Origin: Bradysia coprophila
Lineage: Eukaryota > Arthropoda > Insecta > Diptera > Sciaridae
DNA length: 64,000 bases
Assembly (NCBI RefSeq): GCF_014529535.1
Contig: NW_023503370.1
Location: forward strand, 248,001 to 312,000
Direction: 5' to 3'
Both the position numbers and the translations under genes were made by a program. The notes beneath the pieces are model-generated. The model was not told where the DNA came from. It saw only the letters and a program-made list of their open reading frames with translations, and did not search any database. The stretch's first letter is position 1, and each line of letters opens with the position of its first letter. Shown in pieces: positions 1-11,446 of this stretch.

Positions 1-146
1 TTCAAAGGGGTTATTTGGTATGGTGTTTTGCTTCTTTTCGCTTATTAGCACTGTTATTGTCTGCATAGTACTACACCCCGCATGTTGGTTTTCTAGTACT
101 TTCCTCACGAAATACGCCGCATAACAGAACGCAGTCACCGTAACAG

Positions 147-152
147 TCAGTA
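147..152 (+). promoter_or_regulatory. Possible initiator (TCAGTA) for kat80
   Basis: An arthropod-type initiator match lies 130 bp before the kat80 ATG. No TATA box sits at the right spacing and no clear DPE follows, so this is a weak guess. Confidence 0.2.
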
Positions 153-281
153 GAGTCAAAATATCTGTCAAAAGAGAACATAAAAAATACATTGGTGAAC
201 GTAAATTTGCAAAAAAAAAATTATTTTATTTACATTGTGTTTGATCAATTTTGTGATAATTTGTGTGTAATCTCCAATGTA

Positions 282-3200
282 ATGGCCTTACCAAGGAAGT
301 TAGCTTCAAAAATATGTAAGTTATTGGGCATAGAGCGCGCGAAAACTTGCAATTTATTTGGAAAGAAGAAAAGAAAAAAAAAATCGAAAGACCAAAATTG
401 TCTGAGCCAGACTCTACATATATTTATTTGTACACAAGGTTGTGAGCGACGATATTTTTTTTCTCCTTGTGTTTGTCTGAGCTATGCTTTTTTGAGTCAA
501 ATTATTCAATACGATGTACAAAGTGATTGCGAAATGTGATTGATTTTTATATTTGCAGATGAAATAGAAGCCCACGCACAGAAAGTGAGATGCTTGGATT
601 TGGGAGAGACTGGACGGGTTTTAGTAACAGGTGGACAAGATCGGAATGTTAATTTGTGGGCATTCGGAAATGACAAACGTTTTATGGTAATTTCAGTTGA
701 TGAATTAATTAGTCAATACGGAGTGTGTAATGCCAAAGCATTCGTCTGTTTGTTCTTCCTTTTTCGGTTCGTACAATTAGTCTTTATCCGAACATAATGG
801 GGCAATTGATTGCGTAAAGTTTGCCTACAATGACAACTATGTCTATTCGGCCGACGAACATGGTATCATAAAACGATGGGATTTGAACGGTCAAACCGGT
901 TCGTCAACGTTTTTTGGTCATATGAAAAGTGTCCGAACGCTAGACTTTCATCCGTACGGTGAATATGTGGTGTCTGGCAGTAATGACACAACCGTTAGAT
1001 TATGGGATGTGCGCAAGGACAATCAATGCATATACAAATACCGCGGTCACATTGCCAACATAAATTCCGTCAAATTTTCGCCAGACGGCTCGTGGATAGC
1101 ATCGGCTGGAACTGAAGGTGAAGGCGATAAATTTTTGCGTACTCTTCGATTTACTTCTATACTAACCACATGCATCGTTCACAGGATCCGTTATCATATG
1201 GGACATACGAACCCAACAGCGAATTATTGAATTCCAAGAGCACGCGTCGCCCGTAACATGCATTCAATTTCATCCGTTCGAATTTCTTCTGGCCGCTGGT
1301 CGAAATGATGGTTCCGTGGATTTATATGACTTGGAGAGTAGAAAACTGGTGTCCCGTTCCGACACAAAAAACTCATTCTCATCCAGTACAGTGAAATGTA
1401 TAACATTTAGGTGAGTTGAGAACATTGTCATGTGGGTGTGACGAAGTGGAGGTGCCACCAGAAAAGTTTTACTTCTTTAGACATGCTTGTCAATACAGTG
1501 AACGACATCTCAAATGTCTCACTGTCAAATTTTTCTGAGAATTTTATTGTGTCATTGCAAATTCACAATGACATTCTCTGAAAAAAATGACAGTCAGACA
1601 TTTGAGATGTCGTTCACTGTAAAATGCGCTTTTTTGACTTTCAGTGAAAATGGTCAGTGTCTGTTCGTTGGAACAGCGGATGGTATATCCGTTATAGGCT
1701 GGGAGCCAGATAGACAGTTCGACAATATCGAATCGGCTTGGAGTATGCTTGGCGACATTCAAGTCTTCAAAAATAAATTGGTCGGTTCAGCACTCACCTA
1801 TGAACACTAACGTTGAACGATTTTGTCTAACAAAACGATTTCAATTTCAGTTTTGCGGCTCGTACGAAAATCAAAAAGTTGAAATCCATGCCATCAACTT
1901 GGACGACATAATTCCATTTTACAATCCGCTCAACAAACCGTTCAATCCACAGCAAAGTTCACGGAAAAGTTTCTCTCGCGGTAATTCCAAGCATCGTGTG
2001 TCCATCGGAAAGACTGTACGCTCAACACAAGACACGATAAACGAAAATAGCTCCGAACCGCCTAGCCTCGACGATCTGTCGGCAAATTCGATCTATCAAA
2101 CCCCGCCCAGTCCACTGCCACACGGCTTTTCGTTTGGTGAATATGCTTCGACGCGAGAAAGTTATTTGTTCGACAGTCTTCCGAATGATAATTACAAATA
2201 CAACGAATTCGACAATCCAACGTCAACACCAACGTCCGCCGAACCAGACATGTTTATCGATAACTATGACATGAGCGATTTGGATTATTACCCGATGCGT
2301 AGCAGTCCCGGTTCTTCCAATGTTGTCGAACCCGAACGCGAAGATTTCCCAGTAAATAGTGCTCAACCGCCAGATTATGCACCCAAAATGGACATAACTA
2401 GTTTAACGAAACAATCGTCCAAATTTCGCCAGCCAATGTCCCGTCGAAATAGTCCACCAAATCACCCAATTCGTACAACGGTGCAACGAAAATTGTCGGG
2501 TGTATCGTCGATAAGTACGACCGATCTACATCGAATCGATGAACCGTCGTCCATGCGACCAATGGGTCGGGCTATGTCGCCGGTGAGGAATTTCATGGCT
2601 CGACAGAAGAAGAACATTAACAACAACAACCACAAAAATGAAATAAACAGTCGAGAGAGCAGTCATTTAAGTAGAAACAGCAAATTAACTGTCCAAATAC
2701 ACACACCGCCAATGAAACAAGCACCAGCCAGATCGAAAACAGCTTTCGATTTGCGATCGTCACTACCAGTATCCCCGTTGACTCAGGTAATGGTCTTGGT
2801 CTATACATTCGGCAATGGGTGCCGAGGGTGATTGGACAAGGTCATCTTGCAATGTATTATGAGGGTTTTTGCTCCATAATGTACATGTGGGATGACTTTG
2901 TCTGGATCATTTATTAATTGTGGCATTTCTTGCGCAGAGGACTTCCAACTTCCATGGACATTCAATGACCGACGAAAGTTCCGAATTTCATTTACTAAAC
3001 ACTGGCCACGACAGGGTGTATCAAGAGCTGCAAAATCGATATGTTGCTTTGGAATCGATTCGAAAATCTATGAGGTATGTTGTCTTTGCTAGCGGTTTGA
3101 TAAACCAATGGTTATGATAACAAAATTGGGTTTTTTGTTTGTTCGCGGAATAGAAATCAAGATATTAATATTATGGGTGCCTTAAAACAATCAATCAAAA

Positions 3201-5599
3201 CGAATGATAGATCTGTGCTGGTTGATCTACTGGGCGCTGTCATTGAGAAAGCGTAAGTTTTGTTTTTGTTCTTCCACATAAATTGTGGGTGTGTCACAAT
3301 TGACCGAATATATGAATTTCAGCGGAACTTGGAATCTTGACATGTGCCTCATACTACTTCCAGAAATATACGAAATGCTGCAGAGTGCTGACAGTAAATT
3401 GTGAGTAAACATTGTTGTTAAACCATTTTATTATCCAAGTCGATGAATGTCTCTTTCACGTTACGCTTATGAAAACCTTTGTCAATCCAATCCACTTCAA
3501 AGTGTCATCGATGAATTTGAATTAACGCAACAACAACAAAAATCGCGTAAATCGCAAGGGGTTGGTTCGAGAGTACGGTCGGAATTACCTGCCTTCTCAA
3601 GTCGGTATAAAATCCACTGATGCGACAGATGTGATTTACATGTCATCATCAGCCATTGCATAAATAAAATGATTTCAGCTCATTCCAATTGCTGTGGCGT
3701 ATATCTTTACTATCTGATGGTACACATTGTGTGTATTGTTCCCATTCCGACGGTGTTTATTTCGGTCGGTTGTAGTTTCAAAACTATGCCATCCATTGAT
3801 GAATATTGTTGGCGGGTATACAATGTACTGTAACCGTTAATTCACTTAATGTTATCCATAACGTTGTCGTTTTGATTGAACATTTTTATTGTATTTCCAG
3901 TCATAGTTGTTGATTCGATGATTGTAAGATTGTCGCAAAGTCAAATTACTGTGACAAAAAGTCTAAAATTTCTCTGAATTTCACTTAAATCAAATTTTCC
4001 ACTCTCTTTACATGTTACTGTGACGAAACTGAGTGATTTTCGACATTTTGCTCAAGTTTTCGTCCCCTAGAATGTAAGGTTGTCTACTTATCTGCCTTGG
4101 ATGGCTGTTATTAGCCAATTTTGCTTGTTGTAGCACGAAAAGTGTCGAAGAAGCCAGACAGGGGACATTTTTTTCGGAAATTGTTTTACCTTTACAGTCA
4201 GTGACACATTTTGGTTCAGCTGATTCGCTTATAAAGCAAAAATGGCTATACTTGTATACACGGGCGTGGTATTTGTAAGACCGTTTAAGAGGCACAGGTA
4301 CCTAGCTAAAATTGTAGCCTACATTTGTGTGCCTCATATTTCATTTTTGATGATATCTTTCCATCAGAATCCTTTTTGGAAAATGTACGACCACAATTCC
4401 GACCACGAATGTGTTAGCTTTCAACACAAATTAGTTTTGGTTGTAGTCGTTTGACCAGCTCTGAGAAAAGTGAGCAGTTTAACAAAATTTTCATAAACTG
4501 CTCACACTTCTCAGAGCCGGTCAAACCTCTACAGCCAAATGTATTTTCTGTTGAAAGCTACCACATTCGTGGTCAGAATTGCGGTCGTACATTTTTTGAA
4601 AAAGAATTCTGATGGAAAGATATCAACAAAATTAAACTAAAATCCAGTATTGCAAATCGCCCTAATGTATGCTTTTCAGCAAAGTACTGATGCCTCTTAA
4701 GAGGCACCGGTACTTCGACGAAAAGCATACATTAGGGCGATTTTTAAATAGTGGATTTAAGTTTACTTTTGATGATATCTTTTCATCAGATTCCTTTTTC
4801 AAAAATGTATGACCGCAATTCCGAACACGATAGTGTTAGCTTTCAACAGCAAATAGTTTTGGTTGTAGCAATTTGACCAGCTCTGAGAACAATGAGCAGT
4901 TTATGAAAATTTCATTGAATTGCTCACTATTCTCAGAGCTGGTCAAACGACTACAACCAAAACTAATTTCTGTTGAAAGCTAACACATTCGTGGTCGGAA
5001 TTGCGGTCGTACATTTTTGAAAAAGGAATCTGATGAAAAGATATTAACAAAAATGAAATACGAACCACGCAAATGTAGGCTACAATTTTAGCTAAGTGAC
5101 GGTGCCTCTTACAAACACATTTTTTTCTATGAGTAGATCAGCTGGAAAACAGCTGAAACGAAATACGACACTATTTCAAGGTCGCCGACTGTATTGGAAA
5201 ATCTTAGAAAATTTACGAAGCGAATTTCCTAAAAAAATAGGATCTGAAAACAGATGCGTCAAACAACTAATTCAATGCCGAAAATCTTTTTGCCCGAAAA
5301 AAATCGATGTGCCCAATCAAAGATGCAAAAACATAAAAAAAACAAAATTATTTTGTAGCCACACAACACGAGCATGTGACACATTGCGCGTTATCCTATT
5401 ACACTTCTTGCCAGTGATTCAAGCGAACATCGATAGCTATGCACCAACTCGAGCGTTAGGCGTTGATATACCGCGCGAGGAACGGCAAAATAAATGCCTT
5501 GAATGTCGTGACTGGCTATTACGCATCAAATCATTACCGGAAAATCGACACATCGGATCGAGCCTATTAGCGCTACAGAATTTAATTGTGGATATTTGA
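282..5599 (+). CDS. kat80: Katanin p80 WD40 subunit (KATNB1), complete, 10 exons
   Basis: Regulatory subunit of the microtubule-severing enzyme katanin; it targets the p60 AAA ATPase to centrosomes and spindle poles. Exons by splice phase: 282-315, 559-686, 781-1117, 1185-1410, 1645-1780, 1851-2786, 2938-3074, 3154-3252, 3323-3400, 5359-5599. The lengths sum to 2352 nt, giving 783 aa, near the roughly 820 aa of fly p80. The ATG at 282 gives MALPRK, the conserved insect start. Residues about 12-315 form WD40 repeats (GETGRVLVTGG, TVRLWDV, SPDGSWIASAG, HPFEFLLAAG), ending in IGWEPDR and IIPFYNP. Residues 318-599 are a Ser/Pro/Asn-rich linker. Residues about 600-783 are the con80 domain that binds p60, ending with GVDIPREER. 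Intron 4 and intron 9 contain foldback repeats. All introns are GT-AG and phases match throughout. No neighbouring gene lies close enough to suggest co-regulation. Confidence 0.95.
1494..1621. mobile_element. Foldback MITE in kat80 intron 4
   Basis: The ends are long inverted repeats: tacagtgaacgacatctcaa at 1494 and its complement ending at 1621. The arms run about 55 bp with few mismatches around a short AT-rich centre, making a 128-bp element. It fills much of intron 4 (1411-1644) and leaves both splice sites intact. It carries no coding sequence. Confidence 0.8.
3503..3620 (+). CDS. Candidate alternative terminal exon of kat80
   Basis: This exon would splice from the exon 9 donor at 3400 (phase 2) to an AG at 3501-3502. 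It stays in frame for 38 more residues (VIDEFELTQQQQKSRKSQ and on, ending FSSRYKIH) before TGA at 3618. The frame is also open upstream to an ATG at 3447, so the stretch reads as coding for about 170 bp. An AATAAA follows 43 nt after the stop. If used, the product would lose the last 79 residues of the con80 domain, including the GVDIPREER motif. The acceptor tract is only moderately pyrimidine-rich. This is inference from frame and signals; I know of no equivalent isoform in other insects. Confidence 0.4.
3663..3668 (+). terminator. AATAAA inside kat80 intron 9
   Basis: A canonical polyadenylation hexamer 43 nt past the TGA of the candidate alternative exon, followed within about 70 nt by GT-rich sequence (around 3730). 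It could drive premature polyadenylation of kat80. Confidence 0.4.
4285..4700. mobile_element. TTAAGAGGCAC foldback MITE, copy A (kat80 intron 9)
   Basis: A 416-bp foldback starting TTAAGAGGCACAGGTAC and ending with the complement GATGCCTCTTAA. A second internal inverted repeat (gtttgaccagctctgagaa and its complement) forms the centre. It shares its final TTAA with copy B, so the two stand head to tail. It has no ORF. TTAA ends recall piggyBac-type target sites, but no transposase is linked. Confidence 0.85.
4697..5111. mobile_element. TTAAGAGGCAC foldback MITE, copy B (kat80 intron 9)
   Basis: Same family as copy A: starts TTAAGAGGCACCGGTACTT, ends GACGGTGCCTCTTA, about 415 bp, with the same central gaccagctctgaga inverted repeat. 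The tandem pair lies within a further imperfect inverted repeat containing CAGCTGA (about 4216-4225 and 5138-5152). That resembles the 11001-11446 foldback and suggests nested insertion. Confidence 0.8.
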
Positions 5600-6885
5600 A
5601 CGGAATGGTAAATTTTAAAAAAATGTTTGAGAAGTTAAATACGAAATTGAAAATTAATAAAAAAAAGGCAAACGTCGGATATAAATCGTTCATCATGTAT
5701 ATCACATCCCAACATATTTTGACTCCTATACTGTTTAAAATTTTCGAAAACTTTCTCTCGTGATTAATAATAATTTAGTTTAATTACTGCGAAATTATTG
5801 TCTTTTTCTTTTTTTGTTTATTTTTTTTTGGTTCGTCTCTTAATCGTTTTAAAAATGGAGAAAATAAATTTAGCTCTTAAGTTGTCATAATGTCATTATT
5901 AATAGAGCAACAACTACTACTAAAAAAACGTTAACTAAACTAATTAATAAAAATAAAAATAATTTAAAAAAAACAACAAAACTGTTCACTGGTGATAATA
6001 TTTTTAACATTAAAAAAAACGTTTCTTTTTAAATTATTTTTAGTTTAAATCAATTCATAGCGTTTAACAAAACATATCTGTATTAAGAAGTAAGATACAC
6101 ACACTCCATACATACACTATACACACACATAGTAACACATACATGACTGAAAGCCTTGAAAGAGTAGCGAAGAAAAAATGTCATGAATCACTCACGATTC
6201 TTTTGTGAGACGAAAATGTGAGAAAATGGAACTTACGATTTAAGTGGCTGTTATTTGCCTTTGCGTTAAGCGTAACATGTGAAGTTTTGTATAAACATTT
6301 TGTGAAATAGAATACATGAATTTTCAAAATGCTGTTCTGTTGTTTCGGTTCGTTCAGCCGCATGTTTTGGATATATCAACTGTTGGAAGACCAATTTTGG
6401 TAAAATGTTTCAACGGATTCTGGAGACTCCAACGACATTTATTTACCATTAAATGAATCAAGAACAAGAAAAACTCTCCAACAATTCCATAGGTCAAACT
6501 AGTGGACCACAGGGGTGTGTAACGTAGAACAATTTTTGTTGTCGCTGCTTAGTACATTTTTGATTTTTGTGCCAGCCCTGTTGAATGTCGTTCAAAATGA
6601 TCGATTCGTTTTTTAATTTTCTGAATGTTATAGGTTTCGGCAACAACGATTTTCTGTTACAGTAACTTTTAATTGACTTCGGCAATTGCCTAAAATCGAT
6701 AGTATTTTACGACAATTTTTATGGTACACGGGTGTAGGAACCCAACAAGTAAAAAATTTGTATGAAATTGACCGATTAAATGTAACGGTTATCGGTAAAT
6801 TTTATTCAAATTTTTTTACCGTGGCCTATTTTATTAGTAAATGTATTTAACGAATTTAGTGAAATCTACCGAAATTGACCGAGGT
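5600..6885. other. AT-rich 3' flank of kat80, no gene seen
   Basis: Contains kat80 3' UTR sequence, long A/T runs and a short CA-rich stretch (about 6095-6135). I see no reading frame with family features. Confidence 0.6.
5656..5661 (+). terminator. AATAAA after kat80 stop
   Basis: Polyadenylation hexamer 57 nt past the TGA at 5597-5599. A second AATAAA lies at 5863-5868. Confidence 0.5.
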
Positions 6886-7301
6886 TTAAGAGGCACCAGC
6901 CCTTTGCTGAAAAGCATACATTAGGGCGTTTTTTAAATACTGGATTTTAGTTTACTTTTGATGATATCCTTCCACCAGAATCCTTTTTCAAAAATGTACG
7001 ACCGCAATTCCGACCACGAATGTGTTAGCATTCAACAGAAAATAGATTTGGTTGTAGCAGTTTGACCAGCTCTGAGAACAATGAGCAGTTTATGAAAATT
7101 TCGTTAAACTGCTCACTTTTCTCAGAGCTGGTCAAACGACTACAACCAAAACTAATTTTTATTTAAAGCTAACACATTCGTGGTCGGAATTGCGGTCGTA
7201 CATTTTTTAAAAAGGATTCTGCTGAAAAGATATTATTAAAAACGAAATACGAAACACGCAAATGTAGGCTACAATTTTAGCTAAGTACCGGTGCCTCTTA
7301 A
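6886..7301. mobile_element. TTAAGAGGCAC foldback MITE, copy C
   Basis: A third copy of the family found in kat80 intron 9, 416 bp, with the same terminal TTAAGAGGCACC / GGTGCCTCTTAA repeats and the same internal inverted repeat. The target duplication would be TTAA. Confidence 0.85.
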
Positions 7302-7308
7302 ATGCCCG

Positions 7309-7425
7309 TTCCACTCAACAAAAAGTACTCCGTGAGAGAGCCGTGAGAGAGCGATCTGTCAAATAAACAAAGCAGAAATTTAAAAAAAATAATTTTGTCT
7401 CTCACACGTAGTACTTTTTTGGTAA
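7309..7425. repeat. Small foldback next to MITE copy C
   Basis: Inverted repeat AAAAAGTACTCCGTGAGAGAG near 7318 against CTCTCACACGTAGTACTTTTTT ending near 7421. It has no coding content and may be another MITE or an extension of the neighbouring insertion. Confidence 0.45.
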
Positions 7426-8029
7426 GAGGAAACTAAGCATTAAGCTTTTTACAAGTTGGATACTATTGCAACTACATCTGGGAATTTTTCCTCGTCTCCT
7501 GCGAAAGTTTTAATTTTCGTTAATCAATGACTTGCCTGTAATATGCTGAAAAAGGTGGGTCGACGCGAGTAATCATTACTTTAATTGTAATTTGTTTTTT
7601 TTGTTCTAATTTGAGTTTCTATGTGAAGTTTGTTGATCTGAGGCGAAGCTGAGTTAGTCTAACAGGCAAATTAATTTAACTCAATTGCATTACAATTTGA
7701 CCGATTATCTTGATTTGACATTTGAACATTTCTACGTGTATAGGCTTTAGAAAATCCAAATTAGTGTCAAAATGAAGGTACATTCAAAGTCAACATAGTG
7801 ATTTCTTTTTTGTATCAGGTTCAGCTGGTTGTTTCGTTGATTTCATGTACACATCTCCACGTAAACGTATTTCTCTCGCCTACGATTGGATGAGACCACG
7901 AGCATCCATATTATTATTATTAATCGTATGAGACGTTACATTGCATTACAAAATCAGTTTCTCGTTAAAAAATTACTTAGTCAAAGGTCAAAACGGTTAC
8001 TCGTTCACTTCAAATTTCAATATCTAAAT
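7426..8029. other. No gene seen; one GAGGCGAAGC motif
   Basis: AT-rich. A single diverged copy of the dispersed GAGGCGAAGCCGAG motif sits at 7632-7653. Nothing else is recognised. Confidence 0.5.
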
Positions 8030-8351
8030 TTCTGATCCCTTCGATGCCTTCTGCGGTCTTCCAATCCATGCTCGAAACGACGGGACGGACAGTAGTTGAG
8101 GATATGATTCAGTGATTGGTTGACGTTGTTATCACAGTCACACAGCGGAGAATCGCAGAAACTCCACCGACGCATTTGTTCGTTGCAGCGCAGCCGTGTC
8201 CTGAACGAAAGCGATTAAGTTTTTTCCACTCTCGCCTCGGTAATTCAAAAATTTCAAGCTTCTTATCTGGCGAATCGATCAGATGTTTGTTAATGAAAAA
8301 CGGGCTTTCATTCCAGGCTGCCGCAATGTTCATATTGATATATGTAAACAA
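8030..8351 (-). pseudogene. Non-LTR retrotransposon C-terminal relic
   Basis: Read on the minus strand, the frame gives FELPRREWKKLNRFRSGHG, then, past a stop, LNHILNYCPSRRFEHGLED. This matches the C-terminus of insect jockey/R1-type LINE reverse transcriptases, where NR.RTGHG is followed by spaced Cys residues and HIL..CP.R. The frame has in-frame stops and no reverse transcriptase upstream, so it is a dead 5'-truncated scrap. Assignment rests on motif recall only. Confidence 0.55.
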
Positions 8352-8355
8352 AAGG

Positions 8356-11000
8356 GAGCGACCGACTGAAGTCGAAACGAAAAAGTGAAACCCTAATGTG
8401 TCATTGTAAATGAAGAATGAAATTTATGTTGCAAGGTCTGCCGTGCCTGATTTTAAAATTTCACTTGTCATACATGCCAGACCCGTCAACGATTTTATTT
8501 TTCAGTTATATTCTTCATTTGACTGCAATAGACAGTAGTTTGGATTTTTAACGATATGTGACGGCTGAGATATACACTAGTGCTGCCCTTGTTAGGAACC
8601 TTCTAGCGCTTAAAAATTAAAGTTGTGGAACAAACCTATTTCACCTTGCAAAATGCAACAATATTCCACTAAATCTTCATCTGCAATCCGATGTGAACCC
8701 GTGCGTTCTGGCACTCATATTGTTTTATCGGATTTAATACGAGTAAGCTGCTTAAATCAAATCAAATTATATTGTGCCGCCGGTATTTATTATCAAATTT
8801 ATTTTTCTCTTCTCTATTTGTCGTTGTATTGCTTCGATTTAGACCAATTTGTTGAACAAATTTAACTGCTTAACTGTTTACATTTACAATAGACGAATAC
8901 AAGAACAAAAATTCTGATTTCGGCTTATCACGCCTCATCAGTACACCTATCTCTTGGCGGGTCCTTTGATCCTAATACCAAAATGTTGTATAGCTCACGA
9001 AATGCTGCTAATTAAATGAAAATTCGATCCGAGTTTTGCTGAATTTGATTCACAACATTTATAAACGCATGGATTGTTTTGAAGAGTCGACTTCAAAAAT
9101 CGGACCCATTTTTGTGGGTGATGGTTTAAAAAATGAGAAAAACCTCGACTTTTGTTAGAGACTAGGTTCAGAACCTTATATCATGAATGGTTGCCCTGAT
9201 AGACGCTTAACCTAGTTTTACATTGATACCCCACATGCCGTAGTTCTGTCATGCTTAGAGTACTTTTTTGAAGTTTCCTCTGCTCGAAAGCATTTGTAAA
9301 TTCATAAATTAGGATATTTTTCGATGCATCCAATGCATCCAATCTAAACATATTCACGGATATCCCCACCTAAAGTTCCAACAAAATTTGAGGTTTAAAC
9401 CACATTCTTTGATGCATAAGATGCGTTTTTTTCGAAAACAATTCAAGCCCGAGGAAGTACTTGACTTTAGCTCTCCTAACGAACCCATGGCCACTCACTT
9501 CTAACTGTTACAAAATCTGTATGAATGTTATTTTCGGATTTTTGAAGCCTACCATCACCTACATATGGTCGAAAAACATTTTTTAGAGTGGTTCCGGCAC
9601 CAATGACTTAAGACCTCTTATTTGCTCATATAGCTAAATGGATGTTAAAACTAATATAGGCATTAGATTTTGTACGAAATATTACTGTAAATTAAAATCT
9701 GTGAGTGAAATATGTGAGACACTTCTAACACTTCTACGCTTTGTTTTCTAAAAAGTGATTTAGAATTCTTATTTTTTTAAATCTTTTTATTGATTCGAAA
9801 CAGTTTTTTGTTCTAATTTTTTTAAGTAAAAGCCCATTTTGCATTCAAGTCTGCAAATTTTCACAAATTTCCTAATAAAATATCAGCAAATTGTCTGGTT
9901 ATAATCTTACGTCTTGTAAGCGAACGTAGATTACACCACATTTATATCGTTTCCTCTCTAATTCCGAATTCCGACTGGTAAGTGTCCCTCTTCTTTACTT
10001 AAGCAATGATTTTGTTGTCTCATCAAATCGCATTACAACAATGCTCTCCAGGAAGCAAAGGAAAAATAATCAAACAATCAAAAGTATCATCACTTCAGAC
10101 CTTCCATATACCTTTTTTTCGTTACACGTTTTGATTTATCTGTTCTAATATTTTTTTCCGATTCAATGAAATGGAAATGGGCAAAAATGAATTATAATTT
10201 GGATGTCCCTCTCGAACATATTTCGTTGAAAATAAAAATAGAATGAAAATACACTTCAAAACATTTACCAGGCGAGTGAGATATATACTATGTTGTATAC
10301 CTTTTCAGTTGTTTGTTATTGTTGTTATGTCATGATAAATGATCCTTTATCTCGATACAGTAGCATAAGTACCATTCAAAGCACTCACATAATAATATGA
10401 ATACGATATTATATGCATTGCATTTCTCCCTTCAGTTTGTTTGATTTTTTCCTTCCTTCAAAATTTATAAATATATCATAGCCGCGTTGTACATAACGGA
10501 AACATCTGAACCGTATGAAATGTATACACTATATTCGAGTATATAGAGGGAAATGGTATCAGGGAATGGTTTAGCGAATAGGCGGGCTTTTCTATTCATT
10601 GAGATATTTATGTATATAATGATTATGCTGCGAACAGAGAGGACATTCACTCGAAATTATAATGCTTAAGTAAGTCGGTATTGTTCAAAGTCCTGTTGAA
10701 ATTGATATTATTTTTTGCTACATTGTTCGCGTCAAAACGAGGACATTTTGAATTTTTGATTAATTTTTTTTTTGCTGGTAGATTTGAATAAATAAATGAA
10801 TTTGATTGCACACAAGTATAACGGGTCTGCCTGATGGTTCAATGGATTTTAGGACTAATTAGGAATTGTGCAACGAACGGTATGTTTTAGCTAATACAGT
10901 TCTAACTTTGTGAGAACATAGGCTGTGAAATAGGTAAGTTGATGCTGCCAGTGACGCTCAGCTATCAACTATTGATCTGTTACTTTAAAAATTATATTTT
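8356..11000. other. AT-rich interval, no gene seen
   Basis: No ORF with recognisable features. The stretch 8430-8610 weakly resembles 32735-32880: both contain TGGATTTTT, then a segment like GACGGCTGAGATATA, so it may be an old dispersed repeat. Confidence 0.5.
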
Positions 11001-11446
11001 TTAAGTTGTGGGTTTTTGCTCGATTTTTCGGTTTTTTTATAAACAAATCTATTGCGAGACGTTTCGCAGCTTATTGCCATTCATGGCAAAAAAAGGCCGG
11101 TGTTGACTACACGAATACAGTCAGAGGCAGTGAAATTTCGGTATTAATTTGCTTCAGCTGATCCACACATACAATCAAAACTGCTTATATTTGTCTATAC
11201 GGTTGAAGCTGCTACACGCACCTGCGTGGTAGTGGCAAAACCCTATAAAGACGTATAAACAGTTTTGATGGTTTGTGTGGATCAGCTGAAAAACAGCTGA
11301 ACGAAATTAATGCTGAAAATTCACTGCCTCTAACTGTATATATTTTCATAATAAAGACTGATGATGAAGCAATAAGCTGCGAAAGGTCTCGCAATAAATT
11401 TGTTTACGTTCGACAGACCGAAAAATCGAGCAAAAACCACAACTTA
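11001..11446. mobile_element. 446-bp foldback element
   Basis: The outer arms are ttaagttgtgggtttttgct at 11001 and the complement agcaaaaaccacaacttaa ending at 11446. Pairing continues inward through CGATTTTTCGG, TGCGAGACGTTTCGCAGCTTATTG and the CAGCTGATCCACACA blocks, interrupted by small loops. No ORF. The CAGCTGA blocks recur around the MITE pair in kat80 intron 9. Confidence 0.8.

Noticed and set aside
5096..5358. The first part of the open frame before the last kat80 exon
   Set aside because: It is MITE end plus intron; the phase-2 acceptor at 5358 gives a seamless con80 sequence, and the upstream residues match nothing.
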